Made by a program: the position numbers and the translations under genes
Notes under the pieces: generated by a model
The model's input: the letters and a program-made list of their open reading frames with translations, nothing else
Database searches by the model: none
What the model was told of the DNA's origin: nothing
Shown here: positions 1-10,697 of the stretch, piece by piece
Numbering within the stretch: position 1 is the first letter of the stretch
Layout of the letters: every line of letters starts with the position of its first letter
NCBI GenBank assembly: GCA_963693305.1
Contig: OY855907.1
Span: 35,502,301-35,566,300 of the forward strand
Direction of reading: 5' to 3'
DNA length: 64,000 nt
DNA from: Meandrina meandrites
Lineage: Eukaryota; Cnidaria; Anthozoa; Scleractinia; Meandrinidae

Positions 1-88
1 CACAGGGGTAATATCAATGCTTCCTGTTAACAAAACGAGCTTCAGGTATCTACTTCCTGTGTTGGTTAAATACAATTTTTTTACTCAC

Positions 89-421
89 CAGGCATCGTCC
101 CTTGAAAGTTTGCGCCGTAATAAGCGTGCCGGCCTGTTCCTTCAGAATGACATAAATCCCTCGTTTAGAAACATCCGCCAAAGCAATCGGGCCCTGGTTT
201 GCCCTCTGTTTATGTGCATCCTTTTTCGACGGGATTTGTCTAGTCCGTTTCGCGTTACATATCCTAATTACCAACCTTGAAGCGAGTATGATAAGCAATC
301 CTCCGAAGAATATCGCGCCGCTCGTTGCAAGAAAATACCACCATTTTCTGTCCTCTTTCGCAATCAGGCAATCTTTGTCGCATTTTACGGATGATTCCGC
401 CCTGGTACAAGTCTTAGACAT
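89..421 (-). CDS. BK (Slo1) calcium-activated potassium channel alpha subunit, first coding exon (partial gene)
   Basis: This is the N-terminal coding exon of a large-conductance Ca2+- and voltage-activated K+ channel. It starts at the ATG at 421-419 and reads 111 codons to a consensus donor (CTG|GTGAGT, exon end at 89); the gene continues beyond the left edge. The translation has a hydrophilic Cys-containing N-terminus, then one membrane segment at about residues 28-50, with RKWWYFLATSG followed by FFGGLLIIL. In Slo1 this is the extra S0 helix that places the N-terminus outside the cell. A basic cytoplasmic linker follows, and the exon ends in AGTLITAQTFKGRCL, matching the conserved Slo1 pre-S1 stretch (ISAQTLTGRVL type). 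The pore, voltage sensor and RCK domains are not in the window, so assignment rests on S0 and the pre-S1 motif. These are specific to Slo1 rather than Slo2 or Slo3-like channels, as recalled from family knowledge. Confidence 0.8.
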
Positions 422-1638
422 AGTTGTAGAGTGATAAAATATGACATTTAATTTTCTGGTGAGCCATAATTATCTTTCTTCTTTAGAGTTTTGAGTACCG
501 ACTGCAAGTGTCAGGTCTAGCGATAGCAAGAGACGATCAATTTGTAATGAGAATATAGCATAATGATCACAATCGTGACAGCGTTATCAATTTTTTTATT
601 AAAATTCTTCGATGAGAAAAAGTATAAACTCTTTAAATGCAACTCGCATATTTAGTTAGACGATAATTAACAGTAAAAAACTTTAATTCAGCCGTTTTAA
701 TGAGAGAATTCGAGAAATAACAACAAGCTGTACTGATTCCCTTCTCAATTCTCATGCTGTGATCTCCAGATGTGTAAACCAATTATGCACGCTTAGCAAC
801 TTTGTTGTTTCAGCCGAATATTTACACACGTTGTAAACATAAGCTGCTGCAGGCATTATTTTTATTTGAAACTCATAAATGTGGAATATAATATCGAGGA
901 TGATGGTGAAAAGTAATAATGAAACGGTAAAGCGCTATGAAATATCGCTTTTCCTTTGTCCACTTTCCGGAGACGAAACAAGTTCTGATCAAATTTCACC
1001 AAAAAGAATTTTTTTTTTTTCAAAACTTCTATCATACTATACATACAAGGAAGGCCAGCTTGTTGGGAAACAAATTATCTGTTTGGGGGTTTCACCGCAA
1101 AAATAGAAAACTTAAAAATTAAGCTTGTCAATACAGACAGCATAAGCCGATGTGACGGTAAATCTTCCTCTGATTAGAACTCATCAAAAATTAACATCGT
1201 CAATGAAGGCAAAACAATATTTCATGAAAACATCCTCGTCACAAAAGCGCCCCAAAATTTGTGAAAAATATTACAAAAGGGTTGATCCATATTCACAGCA
1301 GATCACAGTATGCTTTCAGAACACAGGTCGCGCATTCAGTGAAAAGTTCTATTGTTGAAGGCAACGGGAAGCGAACAAAACATTCATAGCTCGTATTGAA
1401 CATATTCAACACTTCCAAGGGCAAACGTTTAAATTAAGGACTGAAACTATCATATTTTTAAATGAGATCAGGCAGTCTTATAAGCCAACATTTATTGTCT
1501 GTGGTGCAAAACAGTTACAAGTAGGTGACACTGGCCCGCCTAGCGCTCACTGCTGGCACGCGTCGTGGCGAGCATCACACGAGAGGCATTTACACGCGTG
1601 TCTGTCGCGCGCGAAGCGCGCAAATTGATACAAAACCG
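422..1638. other. Upstream/intergenic region of the BK channel gene
   Basis: AT-rich DNA without a supportable gene. It should contain the 5' UTR and promoter of the minus-strand BK channel gene, but I see no clear TATA box or other core element. Short reading frames on both strands lack codon structure or motifs. Confidence 0.4.
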
Positions 1639-1648
1639 ACAAAAAATT

Positions 1649-1781
1649 TAGCATGTTCCATGCTCTTGGTCAGCGGGGCGGGCGCGAACGAAGCGAAAAA
1701 GCTCCCGCCTTTTTTTCTGTCCCCCACATTTTTTCGTCGTTTGCTTCGCTCACCCCACTGACCAAGAGCATTGAACAGGCC
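1649..1781. mobile_element. Fold-back MITE-like element
   Basis: Inverted arms at 1651-1678 and 1753-1780 pair almost perfectly around ATGCTCTTGGTCAG. A GC-rich centre contains a second, weaker fold (GCGAACGAAGC against GCTTCGC). A direct repeat ACAAAAAATT lies immediately outside (1639-1648 and 1782-1791) and could be the target-site duplication. No coding capacity. The superfamily is unclear. Confidence 0.6.
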
Positions 1782-2166
1782 ACAAAAAATTGAGCTGAAG
1801 TATTTATGCCACATGAGAGGACAGAAACTATCCACATCTTATGAGAAAATATTATAATGATCATGACGGTGGCAATATTCATCATTCAATTTTTACATTT
1901 AAAAAAAAAAACCTTTCGGGGGTGAATGCAGAACTTTTCTCTACCGACACAAACAAAATCCTACCCTTGCTGAAACTTTTTGAGTATTCAAACCCTTTTG
2001 GTGCAAGAATTGTCCCAGCTATTGAGAAAATAGTGGTGTCCTGATCTCTTGAACCTTATCAGAAACAAAATTTGGTTCATAAGCCCTGCGTTTTTTAGGG
2101 CAGTCACGTGGGAATTTTGATTTTTGTGCAAGACGAAACATACAACTTTCTACCATGCAAGAAATA

Positions 2167-2326
2167 GCCCAATTTCGATATTTTAAAATTCAGCTTAACA
2201 CAATAGACATCACTACGAGGCTCCGGGAAATAAACCCCACTCTATAGTTTATTCCCCAGAGCCTTGTACTGGGATCTATTGTCTCAGGTTGAATTTTAAT
2301 ATATCAAAATTGGGCCATTGTCACTT
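2167..2326. mobile_element. Snap-back MITE with long imperfect inverted arms
   Basis: The left arm starts GCCCAATTTCGATATTTTAA and the right arm, read as reverse complement, starts GCCCAATTTTGATATATTAA. Similarity continues through the CAATAGA and GAGGCTC..AATAAAC blocks, giving arms of roughly 65-70 bases around a short AT-rich loop. The fold is far beyond chance. It has no open reading frame. Confidence 0.6.
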
Positions 2327-3336
2327 GTCAAGAAATTCATACTTTTTGTTTTTTTGGTTGAGAACTTGGAACAGCATCCACTAGAAGAAAAACCAAAACA
2401 AATAGGCCATACATGACAGGAACTATTGTGCAATGGTCAGTGGCGAAGCATGCGTGACATCATAACTCACACAAACAAACCAGAATATGCGGACACTTAT
2501 TTGAAACAAACTTTGCCTAGATTCCCTCTTTTTCTATTAGAGCAGGCTGATGTTGTCTGAGCCTTGTGGGGGGTGTAATCATTTGCATACTAGTTTGACT
2601 GCCCAAATGGATTGCATCCTTTGGTGTAAACCATATTTTCATTCTTGGTATTGGACAAACTGGAACTAGCGTGGAGTGGAGGATAGTGCAGGGGAACATT
2701 ATTAAAAAGAGCTTCATGTGATTTACATTTGAAAAGATTCTCCACATTGGCCTCAATCGATTTCAAGCTAGTTCCAGTCCAACACCAAGAATACAAATAG
2801 CCAAAATAAAAATCATATCGTAGAATCGTTTCATACCAAAAAATTGCAGCGAGGGTAAAAAAGGAATAACTTTTTGGAATGGCATAATTAATGAATTAGA
2901 GTATATAATTCTCAGTTAATCCGTGTCCTGATGTCTTTCAACACGTAATATATTGCGCACAAATGCCATTCCACAAGTCACGCCACATACCATTCCATAA
3001 ACTCATTCCATCTTTTACCCTGACCAAAAATTCATGGACATGTCATGAGCTCTGGGTTCCTAATAAGACATTAAGAAATATTAACTCCCAAAATAAAATA
3101 TGTAATAATCACTGAATCAAAATTAAAGAGAAACTTTATTCTAGGAAAAAGGCCAGAACTTTTGTGAAAATATAGGCATGCATATAGGAGTAAATAGACC
3201 AGATTTGACAACATTCTACTTTGATTAGAAAAAAAAAACGAATCAATACGGAAATTCAACATTAAGATTTACTACTTCAAAATGCAAAATTTACAGAAGC
3301 TATTGTAGCCACAAGTTAAAAAGTGAATAGTGATGA
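2327..3336. other. Intergenic, no gene seen
   Basis: AT-rich sequence downstream of the H2A.Z gene. I find no splice-consistent coding exon, RNA gene or clear repeat boundary here. Confidence 0.4.
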
Positions 3337-3342
3337 TTTATT
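3337..3342 (-). terminator. Polyadenylation signal of the H2A.Z gene
   Basis: AATAAA on the minus strand, about 195 bases past the H2A.Z stop codon. It is the first canonical signal downstream of the stop, so the 3' UTR probably ends shortly below 3337. As in other replacement histone genes, polyadenylation is expected rather than a histone stem-loop. Confidence 0.55.
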
Positions 3343-3535
3343 CAAACACATGATTACACAATAATTGTACATTAAATGTATAAATACAGAGAAAACGTAA
3401 CATCTTTCACAGACCATACAGCTGCGACAAAGACAGAGCTTTACTTTTCAACGAGGTGTGTAAGCAAAAATGTTTTGAAACTTCCAATGTAACTGTACAG
3501 AGAATATAAAGTAAAAAGTAACTTAGAAATTAAGC

Positions 3536-5422
3536 TTATGTTGGCTTGTTGGCTCCTTTCTTGCCGATTAAACTCTTGTGAATGTGAGGGATTACACCTG
3601 TTGATAAGAAACACCATGTTAAGGTTTGCTTTGCAAAATCAAGCATTTCTTTCACAGGAAATAACAAAATGGAGTTTGATAACATGTCCAGTACAGAAAA
3701 CTACACTCTGATTTGCACAATTCTTTCAGTTCAACAACATCACACAATGACAGTGACCGAGGACAACAAATAACTCTTAAAACTTGTCTTTTCAAAGTTT
3801 TACGCATTATTTTACCATTATAAATGTAAGTGGGTTTGCCATTGTCTCAAGGAAACTACATCACTTTTTTCTCTTGTGGAATATTATGGGAAAATCTGAA
3901 ATAAATCAGACCTGAAACTGAATACCTAAAAAAGACTGCAGAATAACCTTGTTCATGTCTTTATTTTAGCAATTCTTCCTCACACGTTTATAATTTTACG
4001 CGAAATCACAAAACATAAAGCAGTGGATGATGAACTTCTAGCAAGACATCATCTCTAAACAAGCGAAGGGCGAAACAGAAATTTCATACAAACGACGGTA
4101 GACCTTTAACACAATGGAAAATCGTCACCACACCGTCAAAAGTTCTAGAACATACGATGTGAAACAATGATAGAACTTACCTCCACCAGCGATCGTTGCT
4201 TTGATTAGCGAATCGAGTTCTTCGTCACCTCGAATGGCGAGTTGAAGATGGCGAGGAGTAATACGTTTCACTTTTAAATCCTTGGAAGCATTTCCAGCCA
4301 ACTCGAGAACCTAAAGTTCACAATAAGATGCAATTGAGCTCGTTTTACATAAAATGTCAAAGGCTTCACTCGCAAGATTCCACCCAGAAATATGCTTTGT
4401 CATAAGCAAATTATCACGAAAGTGGCAAACTTGAAACCAACCGAGCAAAATACAACACAAATTGCTCGAATCCGACCAGAGAACGAAATAATTTCATTAA
4501 AGAGCTTCATTATGACAGTTTAAAGCGAAAAGAATCGTTATAAAGTGAATGAAAACTGGAGATCAACCTTATATTTTGCATTCAAAGGCGGTCACAAGAA
4601 AAGGACGCCATTGTAGATTTCAAATATGGCGGGAACTGTCGTTACTAGCACAACAACCATTCGTTCAACTGCTTTCCAATACGTTTCCGTTCAAATTTTT
4701 ACGATCTGATTGTAAGAATGTAGTTGTACACTAAATTTTCACAATATACAGTGAAAGAACGGATAAGAATCGACGACGAAAGGGTATAATTGAGTTGCAT
4801 ATTTTGAATGAATTCAATATCCACAACATTCAACCGCCCAAATAAGTATAACGAGGTGATGAGAGTTTTTTGAATTTTCTACGCAACCAAAAGAGTTCTT
4901 TGCGAGCCAATTTAGCTAATGCATATTCTGCAAATTACAAGCGTTTAATAACTTACCTCGGCTGTTAAATACTCGAGGATAGCTGCGCTGTAAACAGCGG
5001 CTGTCGCTCCAACACGGCCATGACTCGTTGTTCGGTTCTTCAAATGTCTGTGAATACGACCTACAGGGAACTGCGAAACAAATACACAGCGTCAGATTTA
5101 CTACAAGAGCGATAAAAAGCCTTTTGCAAAATTGTGCAGCGATGCTCAAGCTTAAAACGCCGACCTACCTGGAGTCCTGCTCTTGCTGAACGTGAAACGG
5201 CTTTGGCCTTTGCCTTGGAATCTTTGCCAGCTTTTCCGCCTGCCTACAAAGCAAACAGCGAAAGTTCGCGTGAAAAATATGAAACGTGAGCGATGGTTTC
5301 GGTGAAAATATAACTTCAATTAACAGTTAAAGAAAGGATGCACGTTCTTTGACATAAAATAGACCGCAATCATATCGCAAAAAGCGGATGGAAACGGATG
5401 CAAAATCCCTACGACTTACCAT
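3536..5422 (-). CDS. H2A.Z: Histone H2A.Z (H2A variant), complete five-exon gene
   Basis: H2A.Z replaces canonical H2A in nucleosomes at promoters and enhancers. Coding exons on the minus strand: 5420-5422 (ATG only), 5169-5243, 4957-5070, 4181-4310 and 3536-3597, all with GT-AG introns and continuous phase. The protein starts [20 protein letters not shown], then [35 protein letters not shown] and [20 protein letters not shown]. Next come [15 protein letters not shown], the acidic-patch and docking segment, and [20 protein letters not shown], and it ends [10 protein letters not shown]. The [14 protein letters not shown] segment and the VGAT loop separate H2A.Z from canonical H2A and H2A.X. 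About 126 residues, the usual size. The first intron directly after the start codon matches, from memory, the layout of vertebrate H2A.Z genes. Nothing is broken. Confidence 0.97.
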
Positions 5423-5470
5423 CTCGACTCTTTGTAAATTTGTGACGCGCCAACAAACGACAACTGAAGA

Positions 5471-5546
5471 GCGCCAAAATTGAGCACGTCAATTTGAAAG
5501 TGAACTAGCCAATCAGAAACTAGTTTCAGCCCAAAAGCCAATCACA
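5471..5546 (-). promoter_or_regulatory. H2A.Z promoter elements (CCAAT boxes, E2F-like site)
   Basis: Just upstream of the ATG-only exon lie two CCAAT-box cores (CCAATCAG at 5509-5516, CCAATCAC at 5538-5545 on the plus strand). An E2F-like GCGCCAAAA lies at about 5471-5479. Paired CCAAT boxes and E2F sites are common in histone promoters. The functional assignment is inference from motif and position. Confidence 0.5.
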
Positions 5547-5879
5547 AGCTGCGATCTTCCCGCCCGACTAAAAGTTCCAAATATGGATAACAATATCTAA
5601 TGAAACAATGCAAATTATGATAATTGGAAATCATTGTTACGTTTGAAAAGAAGTTTTTTCCGCCAAGTTTTCTTTTTATCACTAGAAGGGCAGAAATTAG
5701 ACGGCTTTTTTCGGAAGCGCTCGCCGCTTGAAGGACCGCGCCAGCGTTTCCGCCAACTGGGAAAAAAAATTGCGTTAGGTCGCAGGTTAAAAAAAAAATC
5801 ATAATCTGTCAGATCTGTCCGTTTAATTTTGGAACCGATTAATTAAGAAATGCAATAAAAAAGGAGAGAGGGGACAGTG

Positions 5880-6125
5880 GGGATGAGAATCTTGAAATTT
5901 AATATTAAACGGCTAGGCCTTTTGCGTCAATGTGACAGAAAGGGAAAAAAATAAGCTTCTAGTCCACTGGTCTCCTTCCCAGCCGTTTCGTGGGATGTCA
6001 CGCAACGCTTCCACCAAAGGGAGCGTTGCGTTGCGGGGGTGGGGAGGAAGGGGGGTAGGGTGCGTGGCATCCTAAGGAGACTTCGTAGCTTCGCTTCCCG
6101 TGAACCGTTAAGCCAAATCACTATA
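5880..6125. repeat. GC-rich interspersed repeat with short palindrome
   Basis: A block of GC-rich sequence in an AT-rich surround. It contains the palindromic pair ACGCAACGCT...AGCGTTGCGT (about 6000-6032), then a G-rich run. A poly-C run follows at 6155-6174. It looks like an interspersed non-coding repeat, but I cannot define its ends. Confidence 0.35.
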
Positions 6126-6154
6126 TACTAGTAATAGTTGACACTACAACTGCT

Positions 6155-6174
6155 CCCCCCCCCCCCCCCCCCCC
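6155..6174. repeat. Poly(C) tract
   Basis: Uninterrupted run of about 20 cytosines following TGCT. Similar runs occur at 13430-13449, 36920-36939, 48236-48253 and 61729-61746. Confidence 0.9.
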
Positions 6175-6370
6175 TGTTTTAAACTTGACGATATTTCCAT
6201 ATTGGTTTGTATTTTCTGTCAATAACTGAATGCTGAAAATAATAATCTCGAATATTTTAAATTGTTTTGAAATGAGAAAGCTTGTGGGTCACAGGTTGAC
6301 ATGAAATTGATGCGGTAATTTCATATTTTTATTTCCAATTCCACTTCACTAGTTTGCCAAACATCATATC

Positions 6371-6588
6371 ATTGCAATCACTTTGCTCATTAAAAAGATG
6401 CTTATTGTCAAGAAATTGGCGTTCGGCTAACTCAGAAACTGAAAAGAATCTAGTTCAGAAAAACAAAAGAAAAGAAAACATTGCAATCACTTTGCTCATT
6501 AAAATTCTGATTGTCAAGAAATCGGCGTCCGGCTAACGCAGAAACTGAAAAGAATCTGGTTCAGTAAGACAAAAGAAAAGAAAACAAT
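6371..6588. repeat. Two-copy tandem repeat, period about 109 bp
   Basis: The block beginning ATTGCAATCACTTTGCTCAT occurs at 6371 and again at 6480. It continues through the shared GTCAAGAAA, GGCTAAC, CAGAAACTGAAAAGAATCT and AAAAGAAAAGAAAACA stretches. The copies differ by scattered substitutions and small indels. No coding role seen. Confidence 0.85.
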
Positions 6589-7251
6589 GTAATTAGATTG
6601 CAGTAGTAACTTATTGTCTGGCATCTATTGTAAGGTTTTGTAAAACACAAAAATTAACTTGACAAAAACGACCGCTTGAAGTAATTCTTGATTTCAATTT
6701 TTCGAAGTTCGAACCACACTGAAGTGGACTGTAAAAATAACATGTATGTAACCACAGCAGCTACAAAAAAAGCGCAAAAGTAAACAATTTGAACAATAAG
6801 CACTTTATAAAAACAAAAAGGTCGGGAGAATAACAAGTACACTCAAAAGCTGGCGAAGAGCGCGGATAACAAAAGAGACCTTGCAGGTCACAGTCATTTC
6901 TTTTCCTGAGGAAACTAACGAAAAATATTATAGTCAGATCTCGCGAATGGCTAACGCTTAAAGGTCAAATGAACCGATTTTTCTTAAACCTTTCCAAATC
7001 TGTTGATTGGCTAAATAAACGTATTCTGAAGTTTCAAAACAATTGCACTTTACATCGCAGAGATATTGCAAATTGAAAAATGCTTATTTTTGGCCTTCAT
7101 AATACCGTAGAGCGGTCGGAAAATTGTCGGGAAATTGTCGGAAACATCAATCAAGGCCTCACTGTTGGTGAGCTGTAAGATTGCGGGAAATTCAAAGCCG
7201 TTCAGTTCTGAAGTTCACCTGAGTCGGTGACTTCGTTTTAAGCGGAAAATC

Positions 7252-7620
7252 ATGGTGTTTTATGCAGAAATAAACTGCAGAAATAATACAAAGTCTAGAG
7301 TAAATACTTTAAAGTTTTCTGAAGTTCCAAAATTTAGTGAACGTTGACTTGTAAAAATGACAAGAGAACTGTTTGAACCAAAACATCACCACTCGCGCAT
7401 TTATGCGGCTCATTTCACTGAAAACTGTATTAAACAAAATCTGTCAATAAGGAGGTTTCTGGGTTCTGCGTTCAAGTCTCGAAGAATTGACCTTAAAAGG
7501 ATACAGTCCCAACGACTTTTTGATCAGAGAACTAAATACGGCGAAGAATACCCGCTGAAGAACAGAGCGACTCCGTACATCTGTTCGTTCAGCTTTTCTC
7601 GGCTAAATGCAGGAAGTTGA
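7252..7620 (+). pseudogene. THAP-type zinc-finger domain relic
   Basis: From ATG 7252 the frame reads MVFYAEINCRNNTKS, then KFSEVPKFSER, a TGA stop (7345-7347), and then in the same frame LVKMTRELFEPKHHHSRIYA followed by AHFTENCI. Spacing and motifs follow the THAP zinc-finger plan: N-terminal Cys pair, F..P block, conserved Trp, Pro, RICS-HF. The stop sits where the conserved Trp is expected. The RICS Cys is replaced by Tyr, and the N-terminal Cys spacing is eroded. The downstream part (to 7620) is basic and unrecognised. THAP domains occur in host regulators and in transposases; position inside a TTAA-bounded element suggests transposon origin. Dead as a full-length protein. Confidence 0.55.
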
Positions 7621-7628
7621 AATTTTCA

Positions 7629-8287
7629 TAACTTTTTTTTTTTTTTAATTTTTTTTTGAATGCTACACATTTTATTTCAGGCACATAGACAATTTACAAA
7701 AAAGAGATACTTACAATTCAACAATAATTTTATGACAGCTTACAAATATGATTACTAACATACTTACACTACGAATACATTCTTACTTAGCTTTACTTAC
7801 TCAGTTTAATTTTAACAATTTACGTTCCGCGGTACAATAAACTTGTGGTTGAAACAACAGCAACAACAAATGAATAGTTAAAGTAAAGCAGCCCATGTGC
7901 GATAATATTTCGGGAGTGCTTTTTTTGCAGTAGCGATCTCTTTTAGAATTTCGAGTTTTCCGTCAACAGAAAGTAGAAAACTTTGAAAGTCTGGTTCATC
8001 TCCGCGAAGGCTTGCGCAAAAAAATACAATATTTGGCTGTTAGTAGACAGTAATTTAGTACTCGCCAATGCTTTGTTCTATCATGCCAGCCGTGAAGGAT
8101 ATGGGTTGTGGATAACGTTATTGTTTCATCTGTTTTTTGATGCCACCATTCTTGAAACAGGGTCCAGAATTCGACTGTAATAGTACAATTTATTAGCAGG
8201 TGGTGCAGAGTTTGATGTTCGATGTTGCATAAGTTGCATATGGGGTTTTCTGAGAGGCCGTCTCGGTAGAGTGTGGCGCAATTAAAG
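7629..8287 (-). mobile_element. 5'-truncated LINE (non-LTR retrotransposon) 3' end
   Basis: On the minus strand a frame starting at 8292 encodes NPICNLCNIE, then HHLLINCTITVEFW. This C-x2-C...H...C...W pattern is the zinc-binding module (zf-RVT) found at the C-terminus of some LINE reverse transcriptases. The frame breaks near 8000 and continues one base out of register with LLSVDGKLEILKEIATAKKA to a stop near 7893. An AATAAA (7671-7676) precedes an A-rich tail (T-rich on plus, 7633-7657). TTCATAACT at 7625-7633 and again at 8288-8296 could be the target duplication. The core reverse transcriptase is absent, so this is a dead 5'-truncated copy. Confidence 0.65.
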
Positions 8288-8988
8288 TTCATAACTAGAG
8301 CTTGCTAGAATTTTTATTATGATTATTTACACTTGTATTTCAGCTTTCATGTGCACGTTTTTTTTTTTAATTATTTTTGTGTTTTGGGTGACTCTCGAGT
8401 GCAAAAAAGAAAACAGTGAATACAATCTTAGCTTTTGGTCACATCCTAGAGTAACTTCGCGCTCCTACCTATACCGGGTTTCAAGCCGCACACGCCCTGA
8501 TTTAATGATTATAATTACGTGCAATCCAAAAAAAACTACATTTTAGCTGGGTTACATAACACTGAAACTCTTCGTTCCATACCAAGCTAAGCGGACTGGT
8601 GATTTTTAAAAGCCGATGCTTATTATTTTACGCAGTGCTTTAATAATTATTAATTATTAATGGATTCCAATGGAGCCTGAAAATTATGACTACTGTTTTT
8701 AAAAAATTTGAATTACTTTTTTGCATTATTCGCTCTTCAAATGATTGCAAAGCCGTCAAAAAAGTTATGACGTCACAAAATTCAGAGCTCGATCCATTCC
8801 TTTCATTCCAGTGCGCGGTCATTTTTAATTCGAAACGTTTTCGTGAAGCCTTCGGTTCGGAAATCTTCGTAATTTTTGCTTTCGTTCGCGCTTTAAGGCT
8901 CAGAAAGGAAAACTTCTTCTTTTAGCGTTTGGTTGATTTAAAATGACTAAATAAAGAACGTCGAAATTTGAGTTCATTTGACCTTTAA

Positions 8989-10090
8989 GTGTCAGCTTTT
9001 TCCAAATTCGTTACATCGGTTAATTTACCTTTGCTGACTTCTAGCTGATTAGACTGTTCACGGACCCTCTATTTTCTCTAACAGTACAACAGTCTCTCAA
9101 AACTACCGTAAAAGCCCCAGGCGTTGGGCTTACTTCCTATTAATTTAAAGACCTTTTGATGGGGGCCCGATAAGAGAGTGTGGCGGACGGGAGGCTTATT
9201 TCAAATCAAATATCAATCGAGGGATACAAAAGATATAAACTGGACTTGTCAACCAATGTTCTTAATAGTGCTGTTTGGTCGGTAACGCAATTTTACAAAC
9301 TATAGCAACATTATACTAGAATGGATACTATAGTAAGTAAATATGGTGGATGGATACCTTTAAAAGTGTAAATTTGCCGTGTCTCCTTGTTCATAAAATA
9401 AATTGTCCTGATAAACCATCAAGCAAGGGAAACCTAATTAGTGGGGGTACTTAAAAAATAGAACTTGCACTGTCGCAGCCGGGGTCTTATTAGCAGAGCG
9501 TATGAGGTTTTCCTTCGCTCCTGCAAATAAAAACTATTCAAAAGCTGTGAATCGCTACTAAAACAGAGAAAACCCTTGGTCTAGTTCAAAAATTTATCGG
9601 GCTTTTACATTATTCATGAAGTATCGTGGAAATCAGTGTCATTAAACCAAAATCAAAGAAAAAAGAAACGCAATTAACAAGTAGCAGAGCTTCGTAATCC
9701 TATTCTAGATTATGATATTGTTTTTAAAGAGGTATTTATGAAAAATGCCCAAAACTTGCAGGAAAATAACCTGATCACAGTGTTTTCTGCGCTCAGACCA
9801 GAGACAATTTAGTTTTCTTTATCACTCGTTCTTCGCTTGACATGGTATGACCTCCTTCGTGACCCGTTACTTTTGGTCGTGACGCTCGTAGCAGAAGCCT
9901 CATTGTACGACCCAAATAAAAGCCGCGACGCGTGAAGGACGTGTAAGCCGCGGTTTACGACCACACAGAAACATTAACCAAAAAAGTGAAAGTTACTCTT
10001 TCTGAATATGACTAGTACTTCTGCAGTAGTAATCTGAATTTAGACAAATCTATACCATGAATTCTCTTTCCTTCAGTTGAAGAAAATTGA
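8989..10090. other. Intergenic, no gene seen
   Basis: AT-rich spacer between the TTAA element and the upstream region of the CILP-like gene. I see no exon, RNA gene or clear repeat boundaries. Confidence 0.4.
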
Positions 10091-10117
10091 ATTTTGTTTG
10101 GAGATATTTGGAGTTGT

Positions 10118-10195
10118 CCTAATTAGGGCTCCTATGGATACAGGAACCAGCCTCGTTGCTGAATGGGCTACCCTGGTAAAATAAAGTTTCTCACT
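10118..10195 (+). mobile_element. Retroelement 3' tail (SINE/LINE end), plus orientation
   Basis: The stretch with GCTGAATGGGCTACCCTGG and AAATAAAGTTT matches, in reverse complement, the insertion at 40601-40807. The shared order is GGGC..CT.TGGATAC, CCAGCC, GCTGAATGGGC, ACCCTG, AAATAAAGTTT. Two dispersed copies in opposite orientation with the same 3' boundary imply a retroposed family. The 5' limit is uncertain. Confidence 0.55.
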
Positions 10196-10589
10196 TACTT
10201 ATTTTTTCGTTTTCTTTCCTCTGTCGGCAGTTCCGCGGAGTACGTTACAATAATAAAGCGCTTTTCCGTCGTGTTGTAACGTGCAATCATCATTCAGTTT
10301 ATACGTTTCGTGACCACCAGAAAATAAGTCAAGTCAAGCCTTACGAATACGTCTTAAACCCTTCAATTATGTATGCTTTATTTTTTAATTTTTGTTCTGC
10401 CTTTGTGTGTTTGTGTGTTTGTTCTGCTTCATTCTGTGAAAGTTCTTTCATTCTGTGTTAGACGTCTCGATCGTAGTGGAGATGTTGACATTTCAGCACT
10501 AAAATAAATAAATAAAAGAAGACGATCAGATTTCTATTCAGAGTGATCTACTTCCCCTCGTCCTTCTGGTAAATATTTCCTCATTTTTT

Positions 10590-10697
10590 CGCCCTCATGA
10601 CGAACACTTCCTTGTTATTCGCTCTTTATGATCAAATTGCAAGTAGTAGATTCGATTACTTTAGCAAAGCGACATTACATAGTGGATCGCCTCTCTC
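10590..10697 (+). promoter_or_regulatory. Proximal upstream region of the CILP-like gene, conserved at 31145
   Basis: About 60 bases here (ACTTCCTTGTT..., GATCAAATTGCAA, TTCGATTACTTT) recur at 31145-31205 upstream of the first tandem copy, and were therefore part of the original duplication. Conservation may simply reflect shared ancestry. The position suggests 5' UTR or promoter. No TATA box is evident. Confidence 0.4.

Larger units (their letters stand above)
6958..8988. mobile_element. TTAA-bounded DNA element, about 2.0 kb (piggyBac-like termini), degenerate
   Basis: TTAA at 6958-6961 is followed by AGGTCAAATGAAC. At the other end, its exact reverse complement GTTCATTTGACCT (8972-8984) is followed by TTAA (8985-8988). 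Perfect 13-bp inverted ends directly adjoining TTAA fit the target-site preference of piggyBac-type transposons. Inside are a broken THAP-domain reading frame (7252-7620) and an inserted LINE 3' end (7629-8287). No intact transposase is present, so the copy is non-autonomous. The alternative is a chance match of the termini, which I consider unlikely at 17 bp including TTAA. Confidence 0.65.

Noticed and set aside
7629..8287. Active LINE
   Set aside because: Only the C-terminal zinc-binding part and 3' tail remain, with a frameshift. No endonuclease or reverse transcriptase core is present.
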